Both the position numbers and the translations under genes were made by a program. This document shows, piece by piece, positions 59,801 to 64,000 of a stretch of DNA of 64,000 bases. Origin of the DNA: Archegozetes longisetosus (lineage: Eukaryota > Arthropoda > Arachnida > Sarcoptiformes > Trhypochthoniidae). Position 1 is the stretch's first letter; each line of letters starts with the position of its first letter. The notes under the pieces are model-generated. The model did no database searches. It was given only the letters and a program-made list of their open reading frames with translations, and was not told the DNA's origin. The stretch is from assembly GCA_018873245.2 (NCBI GenBank), contig JAEMBT020000002.1, positions 3,032,001-3,096,000 on the forward strand. Direction: 5' to 3'.

Positions 59801-62800
59801 ATGACTTTACATGAAGTTTTTATAATATCTAAAACTTATTCCAATTTTACTCTTATGATATCTCAAATAATCGCTGGTAATTGAAGATATCGAATGTGAA
59901 ATTTGAATATACAGAAATAAGGGGTTGTAAATCTCGCATTTATCAATTGACACTTAAATCTTCAAAATTGGTCTTAGGCCATTGTATTTGAAGGATAGGA
60001 CCGAGTTTATAAAAATCAGATTCTATTCACTCACTTTTTTGGCGCGTTTCTTATAAACGGCATTTGAACCATCTCCGCTCTATCGTAATCTTTTCTTAAT
60101 TTTCAACGTTAAACCAAGTGCATTTGCCTCATAGTTCATGCATTATATGTTTCAGATGACTGCTCTTTGAGAAATATTAGGTCACAAATTCTTAATCTTT
60201 CTCTATTCTAAAGTAGAGCTTCTGATTTCTTTGGAAAGCTGTCTAAGCGCACTTCCAACTTCCTACGACAACATTCTCGGTAGATCTTAAGACAATTAGG
60301 TCATATCGCGTATTTGAAATAAACAATAATGTTATAATTATTCATAGCAACAATTGGGAACGCACGCTTTTTCATTGTTGAATTTTTGATTTAAAAGGAA
60401 ACAAATAAACTATGATAATCCTCTGTATATTCAAGTAAATTTGCTTTAAATTTAATAGTATTAATTATTATCTTAAGATTTTTTAAAAATCCTCTTTACT
60501 AAAATGCAGTTATTGTAATGAAATAATATGTTCTGGACATGTTTTGACAAAAATAAACATCACTTGTATAGAGAATTCATGTTGATGTGCAGTGTAGGAA
60601 TTTAAATGAAAAATAAATCTTCTACAGCGAATTGATTAGAATAGTTTTATTTCTAAAATTCATATTAATATATCCGATACTGCATTTATAATATAGTCAA
60701 AACGTTTCTGCATTCTCTTTAGTGAAGTATTTTAAGATAGAGTTTGAATTTTATACAAACCTTTGAGAATATTTTACCAATAATTCCAGTCCATGTCTTA
60801 TTAGGTAGAAGACGTCCCCAATCATTGTTGCAATTAATTATTTTAAAAGTAAAATTGAAGTGTTTAGCCAACTCATTTATAAGCTTTGCCTCAGCACCAG
60901 CGCTTAAAAGCCACGTCATATCTTTTGGCTCGTAATCCAGTGATATGAAGGGTGGGTTCTATTCAACCAAATCATAATTTTGGAAACTATATATTAGTTG
61001 AACTATGTTCAATTAATTCGATTAAATTGTTAACTTGTTTGTTAAAAAAATGCCAAGAGTTTTGTAATCTATAATGCATACAGCAGTTTTTACTTTTATA
61101 GCTTCATATCTTTCAAGGGATTTTTAACCTTTTTTGAGTGTTTTATGAGATAATACTGTTTTAATGACTATATTTTAATTTTAATATTATATATTCACTC
61201 CATCGATTATTTGAATTAAAAAATCAAGTACGTATTGACTAAATACATTTAATGTCTATCTAAGAAAATAATGAATACAAAATATAATTTTGGAAATGAT
61301 GAATAAAATAGGTTAAAATAAACTTTTAATTATGAATCTTTAAACCTATGAATATTTCCAACTCAGCTCTGTTTCTGTATAACCTCTGTATGGAAGCCTT
61401 TAAAGAACCTGAATTTTAATTGATTGATTGCGACACTACGAAAGTAAGAAAACTTGATTTCAATCACTTCTAAACAATACTTTAAATGTTCAGAATGTAA
61501 CACATTGAATAAATATTCATTGGAATTTTCTATAAGTTCTCAACTCAAGATATAATTACCAGTGCCTATTCTAAACTACGAAATTTTTAATTTTTAATTC
61601 ATATGCTAACCATTCTTAAGCACTTTGGAGAGACACCAGTTTTTTCGATAACTAGCTTTCAATACATACACTTCGACAAATCTATCACTAATACTTGGCT
61701 GAAGAACTATAATACTAAAGCTGTTATAAATACAATTATAAAATTTATTAACACTTAATTATTGTAATAAATAGTCTTAAACCTAAACAGTTATAATTAA
61801 TTGTGAAGTGTGCTACTTGTGACGAAAACACAGCTCTAACCCTAAGATATGTTGAGGTGATTATCGGCTTTGAGTCTTAAGAACAAAGACATTGAAGAGT
61901 ACATGTCTTAAAATGTTTACTGACCACTAATTCAGATTCTGAAATGCCTCGAGTTGTCCTCAATACGGCACAGAAGAGTGAGGATTCTACTATTATATAT
62001 TGTACGAATATGAATTTATTTAAAATAATAAGGAGACTGACTTTTGAAAGTTACTCATATTTTTAACTCATAAACTCATAATTATTCATAATATATGTGA
62101 GTTATGAAAAAATTGACTCCAACATCTAAGACTTAATCTCGTCAATAATCTCGTCACAGTCATCATCACTTTCATTTATATCGATATCGCTATAACATTC
62201 AAGTTCTTCATTATCGCTGTCATGATTATTATTAAGTTATTAAAATTTTCAAATACTCGAAAAAATTTATTAGTTATCAGTGGTTCAAATTTTTCGGCTC
62301 TAAGACAATATATATACTCAAACTAACACTTGACATTTTAATTAACAATTTTAATGTATTTGTTATATAGAATGACAACTTACCTATTTATTTATATTTG
62401 GTATCTTATAAGAAATATAGAGATTGCGCTTTTATTTCATTAATTTGTAAAGTTTTCAAAAAAATATCAAAAATATAGAAAAGGCTTTTTAGTACTTTAG
62501 TTCTGTATAAATTTTGCCATAGTATTCATACTCATTTTATGTCATATTCCGGAATACTCGGGGGTATATCAGCAGCGGAATTAGTGTTCAGTAAACATTT
62601 TAAGACATGTACTCTTCAATGTCTTTGTTCTCAGACCCAAAGCTGGTAATCACCTCAACATACCTCAGGGTAAGTGTAAGACGAGACCCCCAGTCACAAC
62701 AATGACTCAAAATACTAAATATTATCAATTTAAAACTAGAATAATTTAAGAGATGTTGTACTGACCACATTAGTAGCGATTTGAAAAAGTTTTCCGTTTA

Positions 62801-62819
62801 GATCTGTTGATTTTGACAT
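56845..62819 (-). CDS. Ionotropic receptor D, apparently intact (435 aa)
   Basis: Exons: 62819-62766 (MSKSTDLNGKLFQIATNV), 60958-60761, 58533-58018, 57453-57197 and 57127-56845; introns are GT/AG and phases agree (0, 0, 0, 2). Lobe S1 spans residues 19-130 (PPFISLDYEPKDMTWLLSAG, SINWERSKAVLFT). TM1 lies about 135-157, pore and TM3 about 185-216 (SWILGCLVLTSSYSGCLYS), lobe S2 217-385 and TM4 about 391-411 (QTCLYIFVIAQIVSSFIFI). The organisation equals gene C, and intron 2 is 2.2 kb here. One extra residue (TSPSKLK against TSSELK) follows TM3. It is a chemosensory channel subunit by family; the ligand and any co-receptor are not deducible. Intron 1 holds a Harbinger-like MITE. Confidence 0.9.
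61840..62670. mobile_element. Harbinger/PIF-like element in intron 1 of gene D
   Basis: Inverted ends of about 80 bp (CCCTAAGATATGTTGAGGTG; inverted CCCTGAGGTATGTTGAGGTG) lie between TAA at 61837-61839 and 62671-62673. Gene C has the uninterrupted CTAATTGTGAG at about 48914. A 3-bp TAA target fits PIF/Harbinger. On the minus strand near 62.2 kb a short frame reads HDSDNEELECYSDIDI then NESDDDCDEIIDEIKS and a stop, an acidic tail that may be a transposase or partner-protein remnant. Confidence 0.75.
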
Positions 62820-63165
62820 TGTTAAAGTTAATTGGTCGTTTGCAGCAAAAGCAACTATAAACTGATATTCTTTTCAGCACAGTATTATAAATTTAGTTCA
62901 AACACTATAGCAATCATAAGTAATTTACTTTTTATAACTTAATATTGTGTCACATTCAATAATTTTTTTGTTTCATTTGTTCAATTTATTTCATTTTTCT
63001 CTTTATTCATAGAATTCATTATTAATAAGAGTAAATGTTTTCAATATTTGAATGCATAACAGATGTCTTTCATTCAGATAAGATCTCAAAGAGATCAATA
63101 CTTCGCATTTAGTCACGCGATTTATAGATAAAACTTAGCTGAAAATTCTTTTCAAATGCACTTTT

Positions 63166-64000
63166 GGTAAATATTGTTTATATCTACGCCTAATTGAGTC
63201 AAATATTAGGTTACAGGGACTATGAAGAGAGTTCGAACTCGACTCTCATCCTTAGCGCGTTCTGTACATCTTTTGCATAACCTAACTTAACCTAATCAAC
63301 TTAATCTGTATTGTACTCAAATTCGACATAACCTTGTTAAGTTAGATTAGGGGATGGTAGACGTAGCGCCTTAGACATGGCAGGTAAGTATGAGTGCTCC
63401 ATATCGCTCCTATATACTTAAGGCTAATCTTAAATAAGAAAAGTAAATGAAATTGACTCTGTTCTGAAGTCTATTTTTGACCTTATTGTACTTTGTTCTC
63501 TTAATTTTGCATCTATGTTTTTGTTGTCATATCCCTGTTTAAAATATTTTTCAAAAAATGTTTAAAATACTTAAAATTCAATAAAATTTGAAGCTTATTT
63601 TTAATACAATTAATTGAATTGTAATATATAACTGAATTGATTTTCAGATTAGAAGTCTGTGAGTTTTTACTATCATAACGAATACTCTATTGTCAGATAC
63701 TTCTTAAAATTTATATTCCAAACTTAAAAATATAGCAAAATTTTTCTCATTGGACCATCATGTTTCATTCTCTTACTTATTGAACGACTAACTCAAAAGC
63801 TAGATTTAATGTTTGTACTGTTATAGTCAAGTCGATTTTCCTCTATTAATCCTAAACCGATATGTGACAATTTCCAGTTTGCAACTCATAAAATCCAGGC
63901 GGTTTTTGGCTATAAACTTAAAAATTATATATCAGATCAAAACGATTGATGTCGATGGATTCTTTTAACAAACTAAGTCTAAGGGTATATAGTTGATCGA
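63166..64000. other. Unassigned flank with CCTAAC-like words
   Basis: No gene is recognised. At 63.28-63.35 kb, AACCTAACTTAACCTAATC and an inverted TTAGATTAGG occur, probably part of a dispersed repeat. Confidence 0.4.

Larger units (their letters stand above)
56735..63165. repeat. Receptor duplication block D
   Basis: A same-orientation copy of block C (44640-49430), longer by the transposon in intron 1 and by more intron 2 sequence. Similarity ends near GCACTTTTGGTAA. Confidence 0.85.

Overview
The window looks like strongly AT-rich nuclear DNA from an arthropod. The evidence is spliced genes of the ZASP muscle Z-disc family, ionotropic-receptor (IR) chemoreceptor genes (a protostome family) and an arthropod-type transposon load (Tc1/mariner, piggyBac-like, Merlin-like, a SWIM zinc-finger element, a non-LTR retrotransposon). 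A mite or other chelicerate is possible, but nothing here fixes the lineage. I saw no rRNA, tRNA or CRISPR array. All exon joins are inferred from reading frame, intron phase and splice sites, without transcript data.

Layout. (1) 1-14.3 kb holds two ZASP-family genes, head to head. A Zasp66-like gene (PDZ domain, then a conserved linker) runs off the left edge on the minus strand. A proline-rich, PDZ-less ZASP-like gene with two possible first exons and a cassette exon runs on the plus strand. (2) 14.4-18.2 kb is transposon relics. (3) 18.2-29.6 kb is an inverted duplication of about 4.15 kb per arm. Each arm carries an IR pseudogene. Both arms share a 1-bp frameshift, the left arm has a private one, and a mariner copy interrupts only the left arm, its empty site being intact in the right arm. 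(4) 29.6-34.1 kb is a run of short DNA transposons with recognisable ends and target duplications. (5) 34.4-44.6 kb is a second inverted duplication. A solo-LTR-like insertion is private to its left arm and a 1.04-kb insertion private to its right arm. (6) 44.6-49.4 kb and 56.7-63.2 kb are two same-direction copies of an IR gene block. Both genes look intact: five exons, 434 and 435 residues, compact receptors with a ligand-binding domain and channel. (7) 49.6-56.6 kb between them is nested transposons and a 5'-truncated LINE.

How it fits together. The right two thirds is a chemoreceptor cluster that has grown and decayed by tandem duplication, inverted duplication and transposon insertion. 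The intact genes C and D are probably sensory-neuron membrane receptors. A and B are dead copies locked in a palindrome. The ZASP pair at the left is ordinary, probably conserved muscle-gene territory with long non-coding introns.
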